Below are positions 15,619-22,793 of a stretch of DNA of 36,070 nt, in pieces. Origin of the DNA: Methylobacterium soli (GTDB lineage: Bacteria; Pseudomonadota; Alphaproteobacteria; Rhizobiales; Beijerinckiaceae); contig NZ_VZZK01000047.1 of NCBI RefSeq assembly GCF_008806385.1, forward strand, positions 1 to 36,070. The letters are read 5' to 3'. Every line of letters starts with the position of its first letter. The first letter of the stretch is position 1. The translations under genes were made by a program, and so were the position numbers. The notes under the pieces were generated by a model, which saw nothing but the letters and a program-made list of their open reading frames with translations, did no database searches and had not been told where the DNA came from.

Positions 15619-16929
15619 ATGTCAAAGATCGGCAGCAATCTGCTGGTGGAGCCGGTTTTGGCTGCGCCCATAGCACGTACACGATACCGTTCGCTGCAGT
15701 GGCGAATGCTACTCACCGTGATGTTCTGCTATCTATTCTACTACACCGGGCGGCAGACCCTCGGATTTGCGATCCCCGGCATCCAAGCCGAGTTCGACGT
15801 TAGTAAGCAACTCATCGGCTGGGTCTCTGCCGGCATGCTCTGGGGCTACGCGATCGGCCAAGCGATCAATGGTAACCTCGGCGACAAATTCGGCGGTCGC
15901 AAGATCGTCACCGCCGGCGCGATTTCGTCGAGCCTAATGAATTGGGCAGTCAGCTTCGCAGTCGGGTACAAGACCCTTCTCTTGGGGTGGTGGCTTAACG
16001 GCTATCTCCAAGCTCTCGGGTTCGCCCCGGGCAGCCGCATCATCTCCAACTGGTGGACCAAAGCTGAGCGCGGGAAAGTCTACGGCCTTTACCTGTTCGC
16101 CGCCGGCATGTCGTCGGTCGTCACCTACATTCTCGGCCTAGTCGTCGTCGACCTGCTGCATCTGCATTGGAGGTGGGTGTTTCGCCTGCCGGTGGTTCTC
16201 CTGATCTTCGCCGGTCTGTGCTTCTTCTTCATTGTGCGCGACACCCCCGAGGAAATGGGCTTCAAACGCGAGCATGAGGCTGAGGAGAGCGCGGAGGAAC
16301 TCGCCAAAGACGACGACGCGAAGCCAGAGACCTCGGCCGAGCGCTACCGGGCCATCCTCACAAACGCGAAGATCCACATCGGCGGTCTGGCGCTGGGCTT
16401 CAACAACGCCGCCCGATACGGGCTCGTTGTCTGGGTCCCGGTGCATTTCTTGGAGGCAACGGCTAAGCTGGGCGCGGTCACGGGCCTGAACGCGCGGTGG
16501 ATCACCGTCGCCTTGCCTGTAGGGATGGCGTTCGGCGCCCTCTCGAACGGGTGGATCTCGGACCGGGTGTTCGGGTCGATCCGGTGGAAGCCGATCACGC
16601 TGTACATGTTCTCCGCCGTATTGGCGGCAGCGGTCATGTACACTCTCCCGGTTTCAAGCCTTTGGGCAATCCTTGCGCTCTTCCTGTGCGGCTTCTTCGT
16701 GTACGGGCCTCACGCAACGTTCTGGGCCTTGGTGCCAGATCTGGTCGGACGCCGACGGGCTGGTACGGCGACCGGTGTGATGAATACCTATTCGTATCTC
16801 TTTGCAGGGTTGGCGGAACCGGCGATCGGCCATCTGCTCGATGTCACGCACGATACAGCCCTGGTCTTTACGGTGGTCGGCGTTTGCTGTGCCCTCAGCG
16901 GTCTTTGCGCTATTCTCATTCGACGGTGA
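15619..16929 (+). CDS. MFS organophosphate:phosphate antiporter family transporter (GlpT/PhnB-like)
   Basis: This 436-residue protein has about 12 hydrophobic segments. The family signature is in the first half (FCYLFYYTGRQTLGFAIPGI, GDKFGGRKIV), with a central charged loop (about 215-250, EHEAEESAEELAKDDDAKPE) as in GlpT/UhpT transporters. The inner-membrane protein would exchange an organophosphate or phosphonate for phosphate. Its place after phnA, with a LysR regulator opposite, points to phosphonoacetate uptake, as proposed for PhnB of P. fluorescens. That substrate is inferred from context. The ATG at 15619 has a GGGAGAG ribosome site 5 bases upstream. Confidence 0.9.
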   Translation: MSKIGSNLLVEPVLAAPIARTRYRSLQWRMLLTVMFCYLFYYTGRQTLGFAIPGIQAEFDVSKQLIGWVSAGMLWGYAIGQAINGNLGDKFGGRKIVTAGAISSSLMNWAVSFAVGYKTLLLGWWLNGYLQALGFAPGSRIISNWWTKAERGKVYGLYLFAAGMSSVVTYILGLVVVDLLHLHWRWVFRLPVVLLIFAGLCFFFIVRDTPEEMGFKREHEAEESAEELAKDDDAKPETSAERYRAILTNAKIHIGGLALGFNNAARYGLVVWVPVHFLEATAKLGAVTGLNARWITVALPVGMAFGALSNGWISDRVFGSIRWKPITLYMFSAVLAAAVMYTLPVSSLWAILALFLCGFFVYGPHATFWALVPDLVGRRRAGTATGVMNTYSYLFAGLAEPAIGHLLDVTHDTALVFTVVGVCCALSGLCAILIRR

Positions 16930-17393
16930 GCTGACGTACAGCCTGTAAACTGATCGTCCTCGAAGCGTCTTCTCAGCAAGCAGAATAGGCTGCGTGCGGC
17001 GGCCGGACTGGTCGCCGCGGCGAGCGTCGAGTGTTGGTTTCGCCGTACATACATCCGGGCCGTTCGGCCGAGTCGCGCCGAACATCGGCCCATCACCGAT
17101 CTGAATTTTGAGGTGGGGTGCCAGCTACCGGTTAGACCCACGCGTTCGGGTCAGACCGAACCGCCACCAAGCAGCAGTTCCGAATGTCCAAGAAGGGTCG
17201 TGAGTCAGCGCGACGGCGACGTCGGTTTCCTGCAACCCTCTCACAGAAGCCGACAGTCGCAATTTCACCCACCTAAGACGCTCATACAGGCCAACGGCCA
17301 CGACAAGATCTGGCCGTTTGCGGCTGTCTTGTTTTCGGGAGCCACAGCGATGAAGCGGACGGTCTGCAACCCGCTTGACGACTGGCCCAAACG
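16930..17393. other. Intergenic spacer, 464 bp, between convergent genes
   Basis: It holds a repeat B-related copy (17241-17365). No gene, RNA or clear T-tracted terminator is recognised. Confidence 0.4.
17241..17365 (+). repeat. Dispersed repeat B, variant with alternative 5' half
   Basis: It matches 33752-33873 across the blocks AGTCGCAA/GGTCGCAA, CCACCCA, CACGACAAGATCTGGCCG/CACGACAGGATTTGGCCG and AAGCGGACG. The 3' part is shared with the other B copies; the 5' part is shared only with the 33752 copy. Confidence 0.65.
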
Positions 17394-18359
17394 TCACGCG
17401 CGTGCGTGGCGACGCCGGTATTCGGCCGGCGTCGTGCCGACCCGGCGCATGAACGCGCGCCGAAGCGTGTCGGCGTCGCGGAAGCCGCAGGCACCGGCAA
17501 CCTGCTTAAGAGCGGCGTCCTCCGTTTCAAGGAGGCGGCGGACGGCCTCGATCCGGACGTTCTCGACATAGGCAGCCGGTGTCAGGCCCGTCTCGACCCG
17601 GAACAGGCGTGCGAAGTGGCGCGGGCTCATCCCCGCCCGTTCGGCAAGACGGTCGACGCCGTGATCCTCGGCCGGGCGCGCGGCCACCCAGCGCTGCACC
17701 TCCTGCAGGGCCGAGCGGCCGGTCGGGGCGCTGACGCCTCGACGGCTGAACTGCATCTGACCCCCGCCGCGCTTGAAGAACATGACGAGCTGGGCCGCGA
17801 CGCGGCGAGCGACCTCGGCACCCAGGTCCTCCTCCACGAGCGCCAGGGCGAGATCGAGCCCGGCTGTGACCCCGGCCGCGGTCCTGAGTGGCCCGTCGAA
17901 CAGGCAGATCGCGTCGGGCTCGACCGATGCCTCGGGAAACCGCTCCGCCAGCACACCCGCCACGGCCCAGTGCGTCGTGACCCGGCGGCCGTCGAGCAGG
18001 CCGGCCTGCCCGAGTAGGAAGGCGCCGCTGCAGACCGAGCCGTAGCGTCGGCAGCGCGCTGAGGTCCTCCCGAGCCACTCCAGCAGGACAGCCCGAACCT
18101 CCAGGTCCTGGATCCGGGGAGCACCCGCGACCAGCAGAGTGTCGAACTGCGTCGGCGCCCTCTCAGGAGCAACCAGATCCGCGACCAGCGCGCGCCCGGA
18201 CGACGTGGTCATATGGCCGGGCTCCGTCCCGACGATGGCCAGGTCGTAGGTCACTCGGCCGCTCTGGGCATTCGCCTCGGCGAATACGTCGAGGGGACCG
18301 GCCACGTCGAGGAGCTGGGCGCCGGGAAGGACGAGGACGGCGATTGATCGGGGTGCCAT
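17394..18359 (-). CDS. GlxA-type transcriptional regulator (DJ-1/PfpI domain plus AraC HTH)
   Basis: This 321-residue protein has an N-terminal DJ-1/PfpI-like amidotransferase fold (about 5-185) with the nucleophile-elbow Cys110 in RYGSVCSGAFLLGQAG. This domain usually serves as a ligand or oxidation sensor. The C-terminal AraC domain (about 220-318) has VDRLAERAGMSPRHFARLFR and LKQVAGACGFRDADTLRRAF, both helix-turn-helix units. Its start is 117 bp from the start of a divergent HD-domain gene. A 37-bp interrupted palindrome lies in that gap, so it probably controls the HD gene and perhaps itself. The effector is unknown. Confidence 0.93.
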   Translation of the reverse strand: MAPRSIAVLVLPGAQLLDVAGPLDVFAEANAQSGRVTYDLAIVGTEPGHMTTSSGRALVADLVAPERAPTQFDTLLVAGAPRIQDLEVRAVLLEWLGRTSARCRRYGSVCSGAFLLGQAGLLDGRRVTTHWAVAGVLAERFPEASVEPDAICLFDGPLRTAAGVTAGLDLALALVEEDLGAEVARRVAAQLVMFFKRGGGQMQFSRRGVSAPTGRSALQEVQRWVAARPAEDHGVDRLAERAGMSPRHFARLFRVETGLTPAAYVENVRIEAVRRLLETEDAALKQVAGACGFRDADTLRRAFMRRVGTTPAEYRRRHARA

Positions 18360-18389
18360 GCAGGCTCCGTGGCTGACGATGCGCGCATG

Positions 18390-18426
18390 ATGGCAGAAAT
18401 CGTCGCGACAAGACGATTGATGCCAT
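18390..18426. promoter_or_regulatory. 37-bp interrupted palindrome between the GlxA-type regulator and the HD gene
   Basis: The arms ATGGCAGAAATCGTC (18390-18404) and GACGATTGATGCCAT (18412-18426) match as inverted repeats at 13 of 15 positions, around a 7-base centre. It sits 31 bp before the regulator start and 51 bp before the HD gene start. This is a likely operator for both promoters. Confidence 0.7.
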
Positions 18427-18476
18427 TCGCGATGCTCCGTAGCTCAACGGGAGGCTCAGCGCAAAGGAGATCCACC

Positions 18477-19154
18477 ATGAGCATCCAGTCCGAAGCCGCC
18501 GTCCCCGATAGCGCTCTCGCTAAGGCGATCACCGAGTTCGTCCGCGACAGCGAGACCGAGCTGCTCTTCAACCATTCGAGCCGGGTCTATCAGTTCGGCG
18601 CGCTGGCTGGCGTCCATCGCGGCCTGACCTTCGACCGCGAGTTGCTCTACGCGGGTGCCATGTTCCACGACCTCGGCCTGATGCCGGATCACAGTAGCGC
18701 GGAGGAACGCTTCGAGGTGGACGGTGCCAACGCCGCCCGCGACTTCCTGAAGACGCACGGTGTGCTCGAGGGGGACGTCTATACGGTCTGGACGGCCATC
18801 GCGCTCCACACCACGCCGGGCATCCCGGTCCACATGCACCCGGTGGTCGCGCTGGTCACGGCCGGCGTCGAGATGGATGTGCTGGGCCTGACCTACGCCG
18901 AGTATTCCGACGCCGAGCGCGAGACGATCGTCTCAGCTTATCCCCGCACGCCGAACTTCAAGGAGGACATCATCCAGGCCTTCTACGACGGCATCCGGCA
19001 CAAGCCGGACACCACTTTCGGCAACGTGAAGGCCGACGTGATCGCCGACAAGGAGCCGGCTTTCCGCAAGGGCAACTTCTGCAGCGTGATCCGGGCCTCC
19101 CGCTGGCCGGGCGGCACCCATGCGCCGGGTTGCGGATGCGGGCACCACGACTGA
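18477..19154 (+). CDS. HD-domain metal-dependent hydrolase
   Basis: 225 residues from ATG 18477, with an AAAGGAGA ribosome site 6 bases upstream. It has the HD fold: His33 in FNHSSRVYQF, the His64-Asp65 pair in AGAMFHDLGLMPDH and His111 in IALHTTPG. This group is close to cyanamide-hydratase-like HD proteins, which are often found beside GlxA-type regulators; the substrate is not known. The C terminus ends in a Cys/His-rich tail (HAPGCGCGHHD), an uncommon addition that might bind metal. It is controlled by, or at least divergent from, the DJ-1/AraC regulator. An exported alpha/beta hydrolase follows in the same direction after about 200 bp. The fold is secure; the reaction is not. Confidence 0.88.
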   Translation: MSIQSEAAVPDSALAKAITEFVRDSETELLFNHSSRVYQFGALAGVHRGLTFDRELLYAGAMFHDLGLMPDHSSAEERFEVDGANAARDFLKTHGVLEGDVYTVWTAIALHTTPGIPVHMHPVVALVTAGVEMDVLGLTYAEYSDAERETIVSAYPRTPNFKEDIIQAFYDGIRHKPDTTFGNVKADVIADKEPAFRKGNFCSVIRASRWPGGTHAPGCGCGHHD

Positions 19155-19303
19155 GCCACTCTCCCGCTCGACGAGTTGGTCTGTTCGCCGACAGACGCCG
19201 CGCGAGATCTGCCTGCCGACGTAGGATCATGGCCGCCGGCTCACGCTCGTGGCAGAGCGCTGGCGGGCACCCGACGTATCCCTGCTGCGTCGACGACGAA
19301 CAC

Positions 19304-19331
19304 GGACGGTAACATTCTGCACCCACCGTCC
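19304..19331 (+). promoter_or_regulatory. Inverted repeat before the exported hydrolase
   Basis: GGACGGT (19304-19310) and ACCGTCC (19325-19331) form a perfect 7-bp inverted repeat with a 14-base spacer, ending 18 bases before the ATG. It could be an operator or an RNA hairpin near the ribosome site. Confidence 0.4.
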
Positions 19332-19349
19332 AGATCGGAGACCCCCACC

Positions 19350-20129
19350 ATGATGACCCGTCGAAACTTGAACCGTGCCCTGGTCGCGGCCGCGACCGCC
19401 GCGCTGCTTCCCGGCGCGGCACTTGGTCAGGATCTACCACGGGCGCGGAACGTCGTGCTCGTGCACGGGCTCTTCGCCGACGGCTCTTGTTGGTTGGAGG
19501 TGATCCCGCGGCTGCAGGCGGTAGGCCTCAACGTCACCTCGGTGCAGAATCCGCTCACCACCTTCGAGGAGGCGGTGGCCTCCGCCCAGCGTGTGCTGGC
19601 GCGGCAGGAGGGACCGACTGTGCTGGTCGGCCACTCGTTCTCCGGCATGATCGTGACCGAGGTCGGTATCGACCCGAAGGTGTCCGCGCTGGTCTACGTC
19701 GCGGCCCGGGCGCCGGATGCGAACGAGGACTACACGGCGCTGGCCAAAACCTACCCGACGCCGCCGGCCTCGGCCGGGATCCTGTTCGACGGCGACGAAG
19801 GGCGCCTCAGCGAGGCGGCCTTCCTGAAGGACTTCGCGGGCGACCTGCCGGCGGACAAGGCCAGGGTGCTGTTCGCGGTCCAGCAGCCCTTCCGCAAGGC
19901 CTTGCTGACGGGCAGGACCACCCAGGCGGCCTGGCGGTCGAAGCCGAGCTTTTACGCGGTGTCGACCGAGGACAGCACGATCAACCCGGAGCTCGAACGA
20001 TTCATGGCCAAGCGCATGAACGCGAGGACCGTGGAGCTTAAGGCGAGCCACATGTCCTTGATCTCGCAGCCCCAAGCCGTCGCCGACCTCATCCTTGAGG
20101 CTGCAGGCCATCTGCAAGGACGTCCCTGA
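19350..20129 (+). CDS. Exported alpha/beta hydrolase (esterase-like)
   Basis: 259 residues from ATG 19350, with GGAG upstream. It begins with a typical signal peptide (MMTRRNLNRALVAAATAALL, cleavage near ALGQ). The RR pair makes Tat export possible, but the motif is not canonical. The mature part is an alpha/beta hydrolase with oxyanion segment VLVHGLFADGSCW, nucleophile Ser96 in VGHSFSGM, probable acid Asp208 in STEDSTINPE and His234 in KASHMSLIS. It resembles the salicylate esterase/hydroxynitrile lyase branch often annotated only as alpha/beta hydrolase. It lies 195 bp after the HD gene and may belong to the same transcript. The substrate is unknown. Confidence 0.9.
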   Translation: MMTRRNLNRALVAAATAALLPGAALGQDLPRARNVVLVHGLFADGSCWLEVIPRLQAVGLNVTSVQNPLTTFEEAVASAQRVLARQEGPTVLVGHSFSGMIVTEVGIDPKVSALVYVAARAPDANEDYTALAKTYPTPPASAGILFDGDEGRLSEAAFLKDFAGDLPADKARVLFAVQQPFRKALLTGRTTQAAWRSKPSFYAVSTEDSTINPELERFMAKRMNARTVELKASHMSLISQPQAVADLILEAAGHLQGRP

Positions 20130-20367
20130 CCGGACCGACCTTTGTAAGCCGAGACACGCTTTGGCCGCCCGAAGATGCCGACTCTGTCCCGACCCCTGCG
20201 GAGGTCTGGGATGAAGGTGTCGGTACAGGGCAGAGGCTTGTGCTTCTACGCCAGCACGCGAAGGTCGAGCGCTGCGGCACTCCGGCGGCATACGCGGGCG
20301 AGACATCGCCGCGGCCGGGCACGGCAAAGAATTGTCGTCATCCTCCCTACCGCGGGGAGCCGACGTC

Positions 20368-20486
20368 AGCTTTGGAGAAACCGCGGAACGCAATCGAATA
20401 GCCGACACGGGCGCGAAACAGCCGGCCGGAGTTGGCCGTAAGCTGCCGGTCCGCTTCTGACGTTCAAACCGGAAGAGCAGACCTTT
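20368..20486 (+). repeat. Dispersed repeat B copy
   Basis: It carries GGAGAAACCGCGGAA, GGGCGCGAA, AGTTGGCCGTAAGCTGCCGG, TCCGCTTCTGA and GGAAGAGCAGAC in the same order as the copies at 10572 and 29887. Confidence 0.7.
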
Positions 20487-20829
20487 CTCGTGACTGAAGT
20501 GGTTGCTCCTAAAGGAGGCTGCGCGGTCCTTCTATCTGCTTAAAGGTCCACTCTGATCCGAGGGGTGCACGCTCGGCGAACAACCACAACCTGCTCAACA
20601 AGCACACAGCGGGAACCGTCGTGGACGCGGAGATCAAGATCACCAACATTATCGTGCTGTTGCTGCTCGTTAGGCTTTAGAGATAGCCGATGATCGCCGC
20701 TCCAATGATCCGCATTCGGACCCCAAAATTCCACACTGCGAAAACCTAGAGTGAATCAGGGCCGCCGTCAGGCGACCGCGACCCTGATTTCAGACTAGAC
20801 CAATACCGTGCGCTGCATCCGGACGAACA

Positions 20830-20865
20830 ATGCCCCTGGACCCATCCCTTGTGGTCCAGGGGCAT
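20830..20865 (-). terminator. Perfect 12-13 bp hairpin after the DUF417 gene
   Basis: ATGCCCCTGGAC (20830-20841) and GTCCAGGGGCAT (20854-20865) are perfect inverted repeats, with one more inner C-G pair. It begins 21 bp beyond the stop of the minus-strand DUF417 gene. No T tract follows, so it may be a non-canonical terminator or an mRNA 3' stabiliser. Confidence 0.55.
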
Positions 20866-20886
20866 CGGCAGGTCCGATAGTAAAAT

Positions 20887-21405
20887 TCAGCGGGCGAAAG
20901 CGACACGTCCATCGACAGCGTCGCGAGCCGCGACGACACGAGCCACGTCCTGCCTAAGCAGGTAGACTGAGACGACCAGTAGCACGAGATCCTTCAGGAG
21001 GAAGGCGGCGTTCATTGCCATGGCGGGGAAGCCACCGGCGCCCGCGTCCCAGGCATCGGGCACGAACGGCAGGATCGTCAGGGTCGAGATGAAGGTGGCC
21101 GTGGAGCCGAAGGCACCCAGCACCCCCAGCTTCTTGTTCCAAAAGCCCAGGAGCAGGAGCGTACCAAACGTCCATTCCGAGGCGCCCAGGAAGATGGCCG
21201 TGCCGCGAATGCCCAGGACCGGGATGGTCCAGAAGGTGAAGGGACCGTGCGTGATCAAGGGAAGCAATCCCCGGATCTCGGCCTCGAACCATTTGTCGTA
21301 TCCGAACCAAGCGAAGATGACGACCATAGCGGCGCGGAGCAGGTGGTAGTCGAGGTCGCGCCGGAGCAAGAACGAGCCGGCCAGCTTGTCGATAAGGAAG
21401 TTCAT
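20887..21405 (-). CDS. DUF417/YkgB (RclC-like) membrane protein
   Basis: 172 residues from ATG 21405, with GGAGGGC upstream. There are about four transmembrane segments. The DUF417 features are IFAWFGYDKWFEAE, the small-residue-rich SEWTFGTLLLLGFWNKKLG and the C-terminal FLLKDLVLLVVSVYLL. In E. coli the family member RclC is an inner-membrane protein of the rclABC operon, induced by hypochlorous acid through RclR. Here the neighbours are an AraC regulator with RclR-like cysteines and a flavin disulfide reductase, which supports a comparable role. A bipartite element about 60 bp upstream of the start is shared with the small exported gene at 24710. The 27-codon upstream extension (to 21486) is rejected because of the ribosome site. 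Confidence 0.88.
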   Translation of the reverse strand: MNFLIDKLAGSFLLRRDLDYHLLRAAMVVIFAWFGYDKWFEAEIRGLLPLITHGPFTFWTIPVLGIRGTAIFLGASEWTFGTLLLLGFWNKKLGVLGAFGSTATFISTLTILPFVPDAWDAGAGGFPAMAMNAAFLLKDLVLLVVSVYLLRQDVARVVAARDAVDGRVAFAR

Positions 21406-21454
21406 GGTGCCCTCCGTAGGCGCTGAAGTTGGTGCACCCTTTCTATCTACGGCG

Positions 21455-21494
21455 TCTGAGACTATGAATGCTTGAAAGTACCGCAAACATGCTT
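21455..21494 (-). promoter_or_regulatory. Shared bipartite element upstream of the DUF417 gene
   Basis: TCTGA-N5-TGAATGCTT-N2-AA-N11-ATGC is also present at 24762-24799 with every spacing identical. Here the direct repeat ATGCTT occurs at 21468 and 21489, 21 bp apart, the spacing expected for an AraC-family dimer. It lies about 60 bp before the gene start. Confidence 0.65.
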
Positions 21495-21799
21495 CTTGAT
21501 CTCAATCTGGCTTAGTCGACGGCCCTGTGGCGAGCGGCTCGGGGGCGAGACGGTCGTAGCAGCACGGGGCGATGGGTAGGGCCAAGCCGACGATGCCCGT
21601 TGGTCATGCCGGCCAGGGTGCGCGTGGCATTCGCAATCCGGCAACGCACATTCAGGGCTTGGCGGAGTTCGGTCCGTGACCTCTTCGGGCTCAAAGAGGC
21701 AGGGTCGGAAGCAGGGTTGGTTTACAGGCGCTATGCGAGCTGATTAGTGCGGAAAACAACGGGTATTCCGCCCTATCGTTTCAAACCCCAGAGTCCGCC
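21495..21799. other. Spacer between the DUF417 and AraC genes
   Basis: No gene is seen. GCGGAA (21749-21754) and TTCCGC (21766-21771) form a perfect 6-bp inverted repeat 28 bp before the AraC start, a possible autoregulatory site. Confidence 0.4.
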
Positions 21800-22780
21800 A
21801 TGACAACACCCGAGGACTGGCTGAGCCGCCTGCTCGCGCTCGTCCCCGTCCGCGGACGCCTCGACATCTACTGCGCCTACGGTTCTCCCTGGCGCATCGA
21901 CCAAGCCGGTGCCGCGGTCGGCGAGATGGCCTATCACGCCCTCGTCGCCGGATCGGCCGTGCTTGAGGACCCGACGGGTGGCCCACCGCTGCACCTCTCG
22001 GCCGGTGACATCCTGCTGCTCCCGCAGCGGGTGGACCACATCCTGCACGATGGCAGCGGGGCACCCGCAGCGCCAGCGCATACACGGACGGCCGCCAACC
22101 TGTTGATCAGCGAGAACGAGGGCACGGGCGAGCGGCTCGACATGCTCTGCGGGCACTTCGTGCTCGCGCGCGCCCAGGAACGCCTGTTGCGGGACTACTT
22201 GCCGCCGCGCCTCGTGGTGCGAACGGCCGACGCGGGCGCGTCCGCGACGATATCGGGAACCCAGGACGTGCTGACTAGCCTAGTGTCGCTCATGCGCCAC
22301 GAGGCGGTGTCCGACGGACTGGGCGGCCGGGCCATGCTGGACGCGCTGTCCACGGCACTGTTCACCCTGACGCTGCGACTGGCCAGCGAGGCCCATGACA
22401 GGCCGGTCGGCTTGCTGGCCCTGGCGGGCCACAGCCGCCTGGCTCCGGCCCTGTCGGCCCTGTTCAACGAGCCGGGCCGCCCGTGGACGCTGCCCAAGCT
22501 GGCGCGGCTCTGCAACATGTCCAGGGCGACCATGGCGCGGCAGTTCCAGGAGAGACTGGGCCAGTCCGCCAGCGAACTGCTGACGGACATCCGCATGACC
22601 CTGGCGGCCAGCGAGTTGCGCAAGCCGTCCGCGAGCACGGGCGGGGTGGCGGAGACGGTCGGGTATCAGTCCGAAGCCGCCTTCCAGCGCGCGTTCAAGC
22701 AGCGCATGGGTGTCACACCGGCGCAGTGGCGGCGCGGCGCCCAGTCCGCGGAACTGGCCGTCCCGTCACTCCCATCGTGA
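21800..22780 (+). CDS. AraC-family regulator with cupin domain, RclR-like
   Basis: This 326-residue protein has an N-terminal cupin-6 domain (about 1-190) and a C-terminal AraC helix-turn-helix pair (about 225-320; WTLPKLARLCNMSRATMARQF, TGGVAETVGYQSEAAFQRAF). Two cysteines stand at RclR-like positions: Cys25 in DIYCAYGSPW and Cys117 in DMLCGHFVL. The E. coli hypochlorite sensor RclR uses Cys21 and Cys89 in matching contexts (CxxGSxW and the CG after the beta barrel). The protein therefore probably senses reactive chlorine or electrophiles by cysteine oxidation. Likely targets are the divergent DUF417 gene and the exported-protein/oxidoreductase pair downstream. It converges with the oxidoreductase gene, ending 14 bp from it. 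Confidence 0.88.
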   Translation: MTTPEDWLSRLLALVPVRGRLDIYCAYGSPWRIDQAGAAVGEMAYHALVAGSAVLEDPTGGPPLHLSAGDILLLPQRVDHILHDGSGAPAAPAHTRTAANLLISENEGTGERLDMLCGHFVLARAQERLLRDYLPPRLVVRTADAGASATISGTQDVLTSLVSLMRHEAVSDGLGGRAMLDALSTALFTLTLRLASEAHDRPVGLLALAGHSRLAPALSALFNEPGRPWTLPKLARLCNMSRATMARQFQERLGQSASELLTDIRMTLAASELRKPSASTGGVAETVGYQSEAAFQRAFKQRMGVTPAQWRRGAQSAELAVPSLPS

Positions 22781-22793
22781 CGACCGCGCCCTT

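Larger units (their letters stand above)
20130..20886. other. Intergenic spacer, 757 bp
   Basis: It holds a repeat B copy (20368-20486) and a hairpin (20830-20865). A short frame ending VDAEIKITNIIVLLLLVRL (20620-20679) looks like a membrane peptide but lacks a convincing start, so I do not call it a gene. Confidence 0.4.

Noticed and set aside
19434..20408. Minus-strand open frame of 324 codons over the exported hydrolase
   Set aside because: Antisense shadow, low-complexity Arg/Gly/His-rich translation without any recognised motif.
20574..20679. Possible membrane micro-protein ending IIVLLLLVRL
   Set aside because: No convincing start codon with a ribosome site and no homolog I recognise; it could be chance.
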